Shown: in pieces, positions 43,199 through 51,863 of the stretch
Position numbering within the stretch: position 1 is the first letter of the stretch
Layout of the letters: each line of letters begins with the position of its first letter
Source: an uncultured Paracoccaceae bacterium
GTDB taxonomy: Bacteria; Pseudomonadota; Alphaproteobacteria; Rhodobacterales; Rhodobacteraceae
DNA: 64,000 nucleotides
Direction: 5' to 3'
Assembly: GCA_947492825.1 (NCBI GenBank)
Contig: CANLNT010000001.1
Span: 558,001-622,000 of the forward strand
Notes under the pieces: generated by a model
Database searches by the model: none
What the model was told of the DNA's origin: nothing
What the model saw: the letters and a program-made list of their open reading frames with translations, nothing else
Made by a program: the position numbers and the translations under genes

Positions 43199-44497
43199 TT
43201 AACCTGACACCTTGTCGCGGCGCACCCCCGCCACCCAGACGTCACGCACGGCCCGGTCATCACCCATCATGATGGTGGGAAAAAGCGCGTCCCAAAACCC
43301 TGTGGCCGGCGCGGACCGCTGCGCAATGGCAGGGGTCGAGGCGAGGTCCAGTACACACAGATCAGCCGCCGCACCGGGCCCCAGATGACCGATCCGCCCA
43401 CCCATATGCAGGGCTTGCGCTGACCCTTCTGTCGCCAGCCACATCAGTTGCGCCGGATGCAGTGCTGTGCCACGCAATTGCGCGATCTCATAAGCTGCGG
43501 CCATCGTGCGCAACATCGAAAAGGATGATCCGCCGCCGGTGTCTGTCGCCAGGCCGATGCGTATCTGTTGGGCCGCAAGGCCCATAAGATCAAAGAGGCC
43601 CGACCCAATGAAGGTATTCGACGTCGGGCAATGCACCACGGCCGCACCCACCTCTGCCAGCCGGTCCACCTCGCGCGGGGTCAGGTGGATCGCGTGGCCA
43701 TAAAGCCCTTTGGCACCCAAAAGCCCAAAGGCCTCGTAGGTGTCCAGATAGTCGCGGGCGTCAGGGTAGAGATCGCGCACCCAGTCGATTTCGGGCAATT
43801 GCTCGGACAGGTGTGTCTGCATCAGGCAATCGGGGTGTTCCGCCCAAAGCGCCCCCAGAGCCGCCAATTGGTCGGGTGTTGAGGTCGGCGAAAACCGCGG
43901 CGTGATGGCATAAGACGCGCGGCCCACCTCGTGCCATTTTTCCAGAAGCGCCTTGCTATCGTCATAGGCGGATTTTGCGTCGTCGCGCAGGTCCTCGGGC
44001 GCGTTGCGGTCCATGCAGGTCTTGCCAGCCACCACCGCCATATTGCGCGCGGCCGCCGCGCTGAAAAACGCATTCACACTTTCGGGGTGGATCGTGCAAA
44101 AGCTGGTCAGCGTCGTGGTTCCGTGATCCAGCGCCAGATCAAGCGTGCGCGCCGCCACATCATCGGCAAAGGCCCGGTCGCCAAAGCGTGATTCCTCGGG
44201 GAAGGTGTAGGTGTTCAGCCAATCAATCAGCTGTTTGCCCCAGCTGGCAATCATCCCGGTCTGGGGGTAGTGCATATGCGCATCGACAAAGCCCGCACTG
44301 ATCAGCGCATCGCCATAGTCGGTGACCTGCGCATCAGGATGTTCCGCACGCAGACTGGCCCCGTCGCCAACCGCTGTGATCACACCATCCGCGATCAAGA
44401 CACCCCCGGTACTGTTGTGCCGGGTCGCGTCCTCCCACCCCAGCAGGGGATTGCCGGTAAAGCCAAGGGTTTGCCCCAAAAGAAGATGCGTGGTCAT
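43199..44497 (-). CDS. guaD: Guanine deaminase
   Basis: The 432-residue zinc amidohydrolase converts guanine to xanthine. It has the ISAGFVDAHMHYPQTGMIAS motif near residue 66, CLMQTHLSEQLPEI near 225, GHAIHLT near 265 and VVHCPTSNTFIGSGLFDLM near 286, followed by LATDTGGGSSFSML. Length and motifs match GuaD. It is transcribed towards the 8-oxoguanine deaminase gene, so the two purine deaminases meet tail to tail. Confidence 0.93.
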   Translation of the reverse strand: MTTHLLLGQTLGFTGNPLLGWEDATRHNSTGGVLIADGVITAVGDGASLRAEHPDAQVTDYGDALISAGFVDAHMHYPQTGMIASWGKQLIDWLNTYTFPEESRFGDRAFADDVAARTLDLALDHGTTTLTSFCTIHPESVNAFFSAAAARNMAVVAGKTCMDRNAPEDLRDDAKSAYDDSKALLEKWHEVGRASYAITPRFSPTSTPDQLAALGALWAEHPDCLMQTHLSEQLPEIDWVRDLYPDARDYLDTYEAFGLLGAKGLYGHAIHLTPREVDRLAEVGAAVVHCPTSNTFIGSGLFDLMGLAAQQIRIGLATDTGGGSSFSMLRTMAAAYEIAQLRGTALHPAQLMWLATEGSAQALHMGGRIGHLGPGAAADLCVLDLASTPAIAQRSAPATGFWDALFPTIMMGDDRAVRDVWVAGVRRDKVSG

Positions 44498-44603
44498 GGC
44501 CCGACATTACGGCGCACAAGCGGGGGCCACAATCGGGCAAAGCAGTGCTTGTGCGCGCGCGGCACCGGCTTATGTTGCCAATCAGCACGACCTCGGGGGC
44601 GCC

Positions 44604-45995
44604 ATGTCACAATCCGATCCACATCCCATCCCGCATGACGAGGACGGCGAAGAGGCATTCGGCATCTCGCAATCCCTGTTTGACGATGCGCTAGATGCGG
44701 TCGAGGCGCAGGATGCCGCGGCCCTGCACGCGCTGCTGGACCCCGAACACCCCGCCGACGTTGCCCATCTGATCGAACAGCTTGATGGCAAGGACCGCCG
44801 CGCCCTGATGGCCCTGTGGAAGGGCGGGATGGACGGGGAAACCCTGTCCGAGCTTGACGAGCATCTGCGCGAAGAGATCATCGAAGGGCTGGCCCCTGAA
44901 GAGCTGGCCGATGCGGTGCGCGAGCTTGATTCCGATGATGTCGTGGATCTGGTCGAATACCTCGACGAAGATCAGCAAGAGGCGGTGCTGGACGCGCTTG
45001 AACCCTCTGACCGGGTGGTTGTCGAACAATCGCTGACCTACCCAGAGGAATCGGCCGGGCGTCATATGCAGGTTGAACTGGTGCGCGCGCCCGAACACTG
45101 GACGGTGGGCGAGGCAATTGACTACATGCGCTCTGACGTGGTGCTGCCGGACCAGTTCTATCACATGATCCTTGTCGATCCCCGGCTCAAGGCGCTCGGC
45201 TATGTCACCCTAGGGCGAATCCTGTCTCACCCGCGCGACATGCCGCTGAAAGATTTGATGGAGGACAGTTTTCGCACTTTTCACGTGGCTCAGGACGTTG
45301 AAGAAGTGGCGCAGGCCATCAACCACTATCACATGATCACAGCACCCGTTGTCGATGACGATGACCGCATTGTCGGGGTGATCACCATTGATGACGCGAT
45401 GATGTTCCTTGAAGAAGAAGCCGAAGAAGACCTGTTGCGGCTGGCCGGTGTGGGCGAAGGGTCATTGTCGGACCGGGTGATTGAGACGACCAAGCAGCGT
45501 TTTCCTTGGCTGGCGGTCAATCTGGTCACAGCAATCCTCGCCTCGATGGTCATTGCGCTGTTTGAAGAGGTCATCGCTGGGTTGGTCGCCTTGGCGGTGC
45601 TGATGCCGATCGTCGCCAGCATGGGCGGCAATGCCGGCACGCAAAGCCTGACCGTGGCGGTGCGCGCGCTGGCGACCCGCGATCTGACCGGGTCCAATGT
45701 CTGGCGGGTGATCCGGCGCGAGGTGCTGGTGGGCCTTGTGAACGGTGTAATTTTCGCCGTTGTGATGGGTGTCGTCGGGGTGATCTGGTTCGGCTCTCCC
45801 ATGCTGGGCGCTGTGATCGGGGTGGCGATGGTGGTCAACCTTGTGGTCGCCGGACTTGCGGGCACGGGCATCCCGATCCTGCTGGAGAAGCTTGGGATTG
45901 ACCCCGCACTTGCATCGGGCGCTTTTGTGACGACCGTGACGGACGTGGTTGGTTTCTTTGCCTTTTTGGGTTTGGCGGCAGCATGGCTACTTTAA
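44604..45995 (+). CDS. mgtE: Magnesium transporter MgtE
   Basis: The 463-residue channel has an N-terminal MgtE helical domain (ALLDPEHPADVAHLIEQLDG), two CBS domains (PRDMPLKDLMEDSFRTFHVA; ITAPVVDDDDRIVGVITIDD) and a five-helix membrane domain with VLMPIVASMGGNAGTQSLTV. CBS domains sense Mg2+ and close the pore. ATG 44604 is chosen; an upstream in-frame extension overlaps the guaD promoter and is rejected. The 3' end overlaps the next gene by 13 bases. Confidence 0.93.
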   Translation: MSQSDPHPIPHDEDGEEAFGISQSLFDDALDAVEAQDAAALHALLDPEHPADVAHLIEQLDGKDRRALMALWKGGMDGETLSELDEHLREEIIEGLAPEELADAVRELDSDDVVDLVEYLDEDQQEAVLDALEPSDRVVVEQSLTYPEESAGRHMQVELVRAPEHWTVGEAIDYMRSDVVLPDQFYHMILVDPRLKALGYVTLGRILSHPRDMPLKDLMEDSFRTFHVAQDVEEVAQAINHYHMITAPVVDDDDRIVGVITIDDAMMFLEEEAEEDLLRLAGVGEGSLSDRVIETTKQRFPWLAVNLVTAILASMVIALFEEVIAGLVALAVLMPIVASMGGNAGTQSLTVAVRALATRDLTGSNVWRVIRREVLVGLVNGVIFAVVMGVVGVIWFGSPMLGAVIGVAMVVNLVVAGLAGTGIPILLEKLGIDPALASGAFVTTVTDVVGFFAFLGLAAAWLL

Positions 45996-46534
45996 GCGAA
46001 CGCAAAGATGCAGCGCGCCGCGCGGCATTTGCCCGGCGCAAGGCGGCGCATCGCGGGCAGGCGGCGGCGGGCCATCTGTCAGAGGTGCTGGCAGGCTATC
46101 GCGGTGTGCCTTTGGCAGGATACGCACAAATGCGCACAGAGATTGACCCGACCCCCGCCATGGAAGAGGCCGCTGCCCACGGGTCTGTCGGTCTGCCAGT
46201 GATCATGGGCGCAGGCCAGCCGCTACAATTCCGGGAGTGGTCGCCGGGCTGTGCGATGGTGCCGGGCGCATTTGGGGCCGCAATCCCTGAATCCGGTGAT
46301 TGGATGACGCCCGAGATCGTGATCGTTCCGCTGGTCGCGTTTGACCGTGGCGGTGGGCGTTTGGGCTATGGCGGCGGCTTTTATGACCGCACGCTGGAAT
46401 TGTTGCGCGCGCAAAGGGCGACGTTGGCCATCGGCTTTGCCTATGCCGCACAAGAGGCAGAGGACCTGCCGCTTGAACCCACCGATCAGCCGCTTGATCT
46501 GATCGTCACCGAAAGCGGCGTGCTGACGCCATAG
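45983..46534 (+). CDS. 5-formyltetrahydrofolate cyclo-ligase
   Basis: The 183-residue enzyme converts 5-formyl-THF with ATP to 5,10-methenyl-THF. Family motifs are ERKDAARRAAFARRKAAHRG at the start and VAFDRGGGRLGYGGGFYDRT near residue 118. It overlaps mgtE by 13 bases and converges on cysG. Confidence 0.92.
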   Translation: MATLSERKDAARRAAFARRKAAHRGQAAAGHLSEVLAGYRGVPLAGYAQMRTEIDPTPAMEEAAAHGSVGLPVIMGAGQPLQFREWSPGCAMVPGAFGAAIPESGDWMTPEIVIVPLVAFDRGGGRLGYGGGFYDRTLELLRAQRATLAIGFAYAAQEAEDLPLEPTDQPLDLIVTESGVLTP

Positions 46535-46542
46535 GGGCGCGT

Positions 46543-47946
46543 TCAGGCGCTGGCGCGGGCCAGGTGCAGCGGGGCCAGTTGAACCGCAGCCAGTGCCTTG
46601 GGCCATGTGACAAGCAGCACGGCAGAGCCGGTGATCTGATGGGCGGCCAGCGCATCCACCAGTGTGGCCAGCGTGGCGGTCAGGTGCCGCGCGCCGGGTT
46701 TTGAGACATCCACGCAGATATCGACGGTGACATCGGGCGGAATGCCCTGTGTGATCCACTGATCCGCCAAGCGCCCCGCCTGCCGCGTTGCCATGTAAAG
46801 CGCCGTTGTGGTGCCGGGGCCGGACAGGCGCGTGGCCGCGGGCAGGGGATCATCAGCGCTGCCGGTGCCGGTGGTCAGGATCAATGTATCGGCCACGCCG
46901 CGTTCCGTCAGGCTGCGGGTCAGGCTGGCCCCGGCGGCGGATGCTGCCGTAACACCGGGCACGACCTCGATGGGGATGCCAGCGGCGCGGGCGGCGTCAA
47001 TCTCTTCGGTCGCGCGGCCAAAGATGCCCGGATCCCCCGATTTCAGGCGCACAACGCGCGCGCCCTTGCGGGCGGCGGCCACGATCATCTGGTTGATCCG
47101 GTCCTGCGGCCATTGATGCGCGCCCACATGTTTGCCCACAAACACCCGCTCTGCGTCGCGCCGCGCCAGTTCCAGCACCTCGGCGTCCACAAGCCGGTCG
47201 TAAAAGATCACGTCCGCCTCTTGCAGGCGTTCCACAGCGCGCAGGGTCAACAGATCGCGCGCGCCGGGGCCCGCACCCACCAGCGCGATGTGACCCATGT
47301 CGCTGGCCGTATCAGGCGCGCGCCTGGCCTTGATGGCGTCTTTGATCGCGCCCGCTGCGGCCCGTTCGGCCCCACGCGTCCAATCTGTGCGCGGCGCCCC
47401 TTTGAACACCCAGGCCCAAAACGCGCGGCGCTGGCCTTGCGGCACCCGGCGCGCCACGGCAGGGCGCAGCCGCCCGGCAAGCGCCGCTAGCCCACCCAGA
47501 TTTTGCGGCAAGCTGCGTTCCAGCTGCGTCTTGATCTGCCGGGTCAGCACCGGCGCAGTCCCTTCGCTGCCAATCGCCACCACAATCGGGTCCCGGTCTA
47601 CGATTGCGGGAGTTGTGATGTCACAAAGCGCGGGCTGATCGACCACATTGACCGGACAGCCTGCCGCCTTGGCAAGCGCATGGGCGGCTGCGTCAAATCC
47701 GGGGCAGCCGGTCCCGACAAAGACCATTGCGGCATCCGTAAACACCGATGCGTCGAGCGTCTTGACCTGCAGCGCGCGGCCCGCCGCGACCAGATCGGCC
47801 AATTCATCCTCGAGCGTTGCGGCCACAAGCACCAATTGCGCATCGGTCTTGAGCAGCAGCCGGGATTTCTGCGCGGCCTGTTCACCACCGCCGACGATCA
47901 CGACGCGGCGACCTGTCGTGCGGAAAAACATCGGAAATGACTTCAT
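46543..47946 (-). CDS. cysG: Siroheme synthase CysG (multifunctional)
   Basis: The 467-residue protein joins a precorrin-2 dehydrogenase/ferrochelatase domain (VVIVGGGEQAAQKSRLLLKT near residue 14) with a uroporphyrinogen-III methyltransferase domain (HIALVGAGPGARDLLTLRAV; VRLKSGDPGIFGRATEEI). It makes siroheme, the cofactor of the nitrite reductase in the same cluster. ATG 47946 has AAAGGAC upstream; a longer frame is unlike the family. Confidence 0.93.
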   Translation of the reverse strand: MKSFPMFFRTTGRRVVIVGGGEQAAQKSRLLLKTDAQLVLVAATLEDELADLVAAGRALQVKTLDASVFTDAAMVFVGTGCPGFDAAAHALAKAAGCPVNVVDQPALCDITTPAIVDRDPIVVAIGSEGTAPVLTRQIKTQLERSLPQNLGGLAALAGRLRPAVARRVPQGQRRAFWAWVFKGAPRTDWTRGAERAAAGAIKDAIKARRAPDTASDMGHIALVGAGPGARDLLTLRAVERLQEADVIFYDRLVDAEVLELARRDAERVFVGKHVGAHQWPQDRINQMIVAAARKGARVVRLKSGDPGIFGRATEEIDAARAAGIPIEVVPGVTAASAAGASLTRSLTERGVADTLILTTGTGSADDPLPAATRLSGPGTTTALYMATRQAGRLADQWITQGIPPDVTVDICVDVSKPGARHLTATLATLVDALAAHQITGSAVLLVTWPKALAAVQLAPLHLARASA

Positions 47947-47959
47947 CGCGGGGGTCCTT

Positions 47960-48907
47960 TCAGGCGGCCAAATGCGCGCAATGGGCATCCCAAAGCGCGC
48001 GGGCTGTTGCGTCGGGCCGAGCACATCCCACTGTGTTCAGTGCCATGGCGGCCGTGCCAGTGATTATCTCGGTCTGGAACGGGGTCAGGCGGGTCGGATT
48101 CCAGTTTTCCAGCCGCGCGGGGGCGGCATCCTGCAGCCGCGTCGTCAGCGGGGCCAAGGCGGGAAAACGCGCCTCCCACATTTGCCCGCCGCGCAGGCCA
48201 AACCCGGTGATCTCTTTGCCGGGGTGCCGCTCGAATTCGCCACCGCCACCTTTGATGATGGTGAGCGATTGCCAACCGCGCAATGCAGCAGCTTCGGCCT
48301 GTAACAGTCTGTAAGATGGGTGAAAAACGCCTTGCACACTGGTGGGCGCGGCACCGGGGTTCAGCATCCGGCAGACCGTGTTGATGCAAGACCGCAGCCC
48401 CAGCACATCGCGCAATTGCAACAGCCTGAACAGCGCAGGGTGAAACACCTCAAGCGGCAGATAGGCGATCCGGTCGCGGTCCAACAGGCGCGACAGGTCC
48501 TTCAGATTGTGTGCTGTGGCAATCCCTGCCGGGGCCAGTCCGGCGCGCACGGCCTTGTCCTGTCCGTTCCAGCCGTGCAACAGAACGCGGTGCCCCGCTG
48601 CCGCCACCAGTTTCGCCGACAGCAAAAACCACGGCGCACCGCGCGTGCGCCCGGCGGCATAGGACGGCCAGTCAAGGTCCACGGCGGGCAAGGCAGGCAA
48701 GGCGGCCTGTGCCGCACCAGACAGGCCCGCAATTTCAGCCGCTGTTTCCCCCTTCATCCGCAGCAGCATCAGCACGGCACCCACCGCCTCTGGTGCCGTT
48801 CCATCTGCCAGCATCAGGCGCATGGCATCCGCTGCCTCGTCTTGGGTTAGGGACCGCGACCGGCCCGGGCCACGCCCCAGCATGCGGACATGATCTGCCA
48901 GCGTCAT
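47960..48907 (-). CDS. Anthranilate phosphoribosyltransferase-like (TrpD2-type) protein
   Basis: The 315-residue protein resembles TrpD2/YbiB proteins of the phosphoribosyltransferase family 3 fold: helical N-terminal domain, then SAKLVAAAGHRVLLHGWNGQ, LGLRSCINTVCRMLNPGAAP and GWQSLTIIKGGGGEFERHPG. True TrpD motifs for anthranilate are weak, and such proteins bind DNA or unknown ligands. It overlaps nasA by four bases, so it is co-translated with nitrate reductase. Its place in nitrate assimilation is unclear. Confidence 0.78.
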   Translation of the reverse strand: MTLADHVRMLGRGPGRSRSLTQDEAADAMRLMLADGTAPEAVGAVLMLLRMKGETAAEIAGLSGAAQAALPALPAVDLDWPSYAAGRTRGAPWFLLSAKLVAAAGHRVLLHGWNGQDKAVRAGLAPAGIATAHNLKDLSRLLDRDRIAYLPLEVFHPALFRLLQLRDVLGLRSCINTVCRMLNPGAAPTSVQGVFHPSYRLLQAEAAALRGWQSLTIIKGGGGEFERHPGKEITGFGLRGGQMWEARFPALAPLTTRLQDAAPARLENWNPTRLTPFQTEIITGTAAMALNTVGCARPDATARALWDAHCAHLAA

Positions 48908-51534
48908 TCTGCGGCCTCGCGCACCATGACCCGCTGCAACAGCTCGGCCAGTTCGGGCTTGCAGGACCCGCAGTTGGTTCCCGCGCTCAGGGCTGCGCCG
49001 ATCTGCGCAACGCTCAGCAACCCTTCGGTCTCGATTGCGGTGACGATCGTGTTCACACCGACGCCGAAACAGGCACACAGCACCGGGCCGGGCTGCGGGA
49101 CATCGGCTGCGGGACGGCCCAACAGCGCATCATCGCCCGCCGTCCCCGGCATTGCGGCCAGATAGTCGCGCATCACCGCCACTGGGGCGCTAGCGGCGTA
49201 CAGCGCCCCGATTAGCAGGCCGTCCTTGTGCGCCACAATCCGTGCGCTGCCGCGCCGACCGTCAATGATCGAACTGATATCGGCGTCTTTGGCGTCAAAC
49301 AGGCGGCGGGCCTCTGCCTCCCAATCGGTGACGTCGTTTTCGCCTGCAAGCTCTGCCCGGTAGCCCTGACCGGTCCGCGCCAGCGCCCAATAGCTGCTGT
49401 TCAGCCGCATCGGGTCGCGGGCCACGGCAAACCCGTACCACGCCGCATCAAAGCGGTGCAGTGCCACCACGCTGGCCTTGCTTTCCGGCTGGCCAGAGAT
49501 CGGGTCGACCGCGCCAGCAACCAGCGCGCAAACGCGCGCGGCGGCAGAGGTTTCACCGGTCCAGTGCATCGGCGCAAAGACCTGTCCGGGCTGGACCGCA
49601 TCGGTGATCCGGGCGCGTAGGATCGCGCGGCCATGGGTGCTATCGACCTGCACCAGATCGGCGGCTGCGATGCCAAGATGGCGGGCGTCCTCGGGGTGCA
49701 GATCCACAAAGGGCTCGGACAGATGCGCCGACAGCCGGGGGCTTAGCCCGGTGCGCGTCATGGTGTGCCACTGGTCGCGCACGCGGCCTGTGTTGAGCCG
49801 GAAAGGATAGCGCGGACCAGTGCGTGCCGCCGGGGGCTGCCAGGTGACCGGCAAGAGCCGCGCCTTGCCGTCGGCGTGATAAAACTGTCCATCCGCAAAG
49901 AACCGCCCGCCCATGCGCGCTGCGGTCACCGGCCAGCGTTGCGGGGGCAGGGCGGCATAGCCCGCGTCGGTAATGTGCGCCAATCCAGAGATGTCAAAGT
50001 CGCGCCCCAGCCCGCCTGCAATGCCCGATAGGGCGGCGTGCTCTCGGAAAATCTCGGCCGGGTTTGCGTAATCAAATGCCGCACCAAACCCCATGCGCTG
50101 GCCGACCTCGGCCAGAATGGCCCAATCGGGGCGCGCGCTGCCGGGTGCGGGCAACACGCGGCGCTGGCGGCTGATGGTGCGGTCGGAATTGGTAACGGTG
50201 CCGTCCTTTTCGGCCCAAGCGGTGGCGGGCAGCAGCACGTCGGCAAGCCGCGCGGTATCGGTGGCCGCCGTGATGTCGCTGACCACGGTAAAGGGGCAGG
50301 CGGCGATGGCGTCGCGCACCGCGTCTGCGTCTGGCATCGATACGGCGGGGTTGGTGTGAATAACCCACAGCGCTTTGATCCGGCCGTCGCCGACTGCGCG
50401 GAACATATCCACGGCGCGCAGGCCCGGCGCTGAGGGCATCGCCGGGGAGTTCCAGAACGCTTGCACCGCGTGGCGGTGGTCGGCGTTTTCCAGATCGAGG
50501 TGACACGCCAGCATATTGGCCAACCCGCCGACCTCTCGCCCGCCCATCGCGTTGGGCTGGCCGGTGACAGAGAAAGGGCCCATGCCGGGCTTGCCAATGC
50601 GGCCTGTCGCCAGATGGCAATTCAGGATCGCGTTGACCTTGTCACTGCCCGATGTCGATTGGTTCACGCCCTGGCTGTAGATCGTCACGACCTTGTCAGT
50701 GCTGGCCCAAAGGGCGCAGAAGGCGTCAATCTGGGCCTCGGTCAGGCCGGTAGGGGCTGTGGCATCGGCGCGCGCGGATGCCACGGCGGCATCCAGTCCG
50801 GTGGTGTGGGCCTGAAATTCCGGGTCGATCTTTCCGCCCGCGTCCAAAGCCACCAGCAGCCGGTTGAACAGGGCTACATCCGCGCCGGGCGCAATGGCGA
50901 GATGCATATCCGCGCTGTCGCAACTGGCCGTGCGGCGCGGGTCGATGACGACGATCTTGGTGCCCCGCTTGGCGCGCGCAGCCAACAGCCGCTGGTGCAG
51001 CACCGGGTGGCACCACGCAAGGTTTGATCCGACCAGCACGACCAGATCAGCGGCATCAATGTCTTCATAGGTGCCGGGCACCGTGTCGCTGCCAAAGGCG
51101 CGTTTATGACCCGCCACCGATGAGGCCATGCACAACCGCGAGTTCGTGTCGATGTTGGCCGACCCGATGAAACCCTTCATCAGCTTGTTGGCGACATAGT
51201 AATCTTCGGTCAGCAACTGGCCCGAGACGTAGAAGGCCACGCTGTCGGGTCCATGCGCTGCAATGGTCTGGCTGAAGCGGTCAGCGACAGTTTGCAGCGC
51301 GTGGTCCCACGCGGTTGGTGTGCCGCCCACCTGTGGGGACAACAGGCGCTGATCCAGCCCGACCGTTTCACCCAAGGCGGTGCCTTTGGAACACAGCCGC
51401 CCCTTATTGGCGGGATGATCTGGGTCACCCTGCACGTCCAGCCCGCCTTGCCCGTCCGGGCGCAGCAACACACCGCAGCCAACGCCGCAATAGGGGCAGG
51501 TCGACCGCACCTGCGGCAGGGCTGTGCCGTCCAT
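48904..51534 (-). CDS. nasA: Assimilatory nitrate reductase catalytic subunit
   Basis: The 876-residue molybdopterin enzyme reduces nitrate to nitrite. The N-terminal [4Fe-4S] site is CPYCGVGCGVLLRP with a fourth Cys in LCSKG near residue 48. The Mo-bis-MGD domains follow (HPVLHQRLLAARAKRGTKIV; TGRIGKPGMGPFSVTGQPNA). The C-terminus has a BFD-like [2Fe-2S] domain (CACFGVGVNTIVTAIETEGL, NCGSCKPELAELL), as in Klebsiella-type NasA. The FAD partner NasB is not in the window. Confidence 0.95.
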   Translation of the reverse strand: MDGTALPQVRSTCPYCGVGCGVLLRPDGQGGLDVQGDPDHPANKGRLCSKGTALGETVGLDQRLLSPQVGGTPTAWDHALQTVADRFSQTIAAHGPDSVAFYVSGQLLTEDYYVANKLMKGFIGSANIDTNSRLCMASSVAGHKRAFGSDTVPGTYEDIDAADLVVLVGSNLAWCHPVLHQRLLAARAKRGTKIVVIDPRRTASCDSADMHLAIAPGADVALFNRLLVALDAGGKIDPEFQAHTTGLDAAVASARADATAPTGLTEAQIDAFCALWASTDKVVTIYSQGVNQSTSGSDKVNAILNCHLATGRIGKPGMGPFSVTGQPNAMGGREVGGLANMLACHLDLENADHRHAVQAFWNSPAMPSAPGLRAVDMFRAVGDGRIKALWVIHTNPAVSMPDADAVRDAIAACPFTVVSDITAATDTARLADVLLPATAWAEKDGTVTNSDRTISRQRRVLPAPGSARPDWAILAEVGQRMGFGAAFDYANPAEIFREHAALSGIAGGLGRDFDISGLAHITDAGYAALPPQRWPVTAARMGGRFFADGQFYHADGKARLLPVTWQPPAARTGPRYPFRLNTGRVRDQWHTMTRTGLSPRLSAHLSEPFVDLHPEDARHLGIAAADLVQVDSTHGRAILRARITDAVQPGQVFAPMHWTGETSAAARVCALVAGAVDPISGQPESKASVVALHRFDAAWYGFAVARDPMRLNSSYWALARTGQGYRAELAGENDVTDWEAEARRLFDAKDADISSIIDGRRGSARIVAHKDGLLIGALYAASAPVAVMRDYLAAMPGTAGDDALLGRPAADVPQPGPVLCACFGVGVNTIVTAIETEGLLSVAQIGAALSAGTNCGSCKPELAELLQRVMVREAAE

Positions 51535-51863
51535 CAGGCGGCGCTCCGGTTGGAAAGCTTGTCGGCATCAATCAGAATGCGGCCTGCGTTGACTTCGACC
51601 GGGTAGGTTTCAATCGCGCCATCCTCGCCCTGCGCCTGCCCGGTATTGAGGTCAAAGACCCAATTGTGCAGCGGGCAGGTCACCGACTGGCCGTGCACGA
51701 TGCCCTCGGCCAAGGGGCCGCCCTTGTGCGGGCAGGTGTTGGAGACGGCAAAAACCTCTGCCGGACCGGTGCGAAAAATGGCGACACAGCCCAGTGCGGT
51801 CTTGATCTTGCGCGCCCCACGCAGGGGGATGTCGTCAACGGCACCAATATCAATCCAGCTCAT
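51534..51863 (-). CDS. nirD: Nitrite reductase (NADH) small subunit
   Basis: The 109-residue Rieske-type protein carries CPHKGGPLAEG and CPLHNWVFDL, so the [2Fe-2S] ligands (Cys-His and Cys-His) are intact. Many NirD proteins have lost this cluster. It assists NirB in nitrite reduction to ammonium. ATG 51863 overlaps nirB by four bases. Confidence 0.93.
   Translation of the reverse strand: MSWIDIGAVDDIPLRGARKIKTALGCVAIFRTGPAEVFAVSNTCPHKGGPLAEGIVHGQSVTCPLHNWVFDLNTGQAQGEDGAIETYPVEVNAGRILIDADKLSNRSAA

Noticed and set aside
48320-49215. Plus-strand frames of 176 and 234 residues
   Set aside because: Opposite the TrpD2-like gene and the nasA 3' end; no motifs, basic shadow composition.
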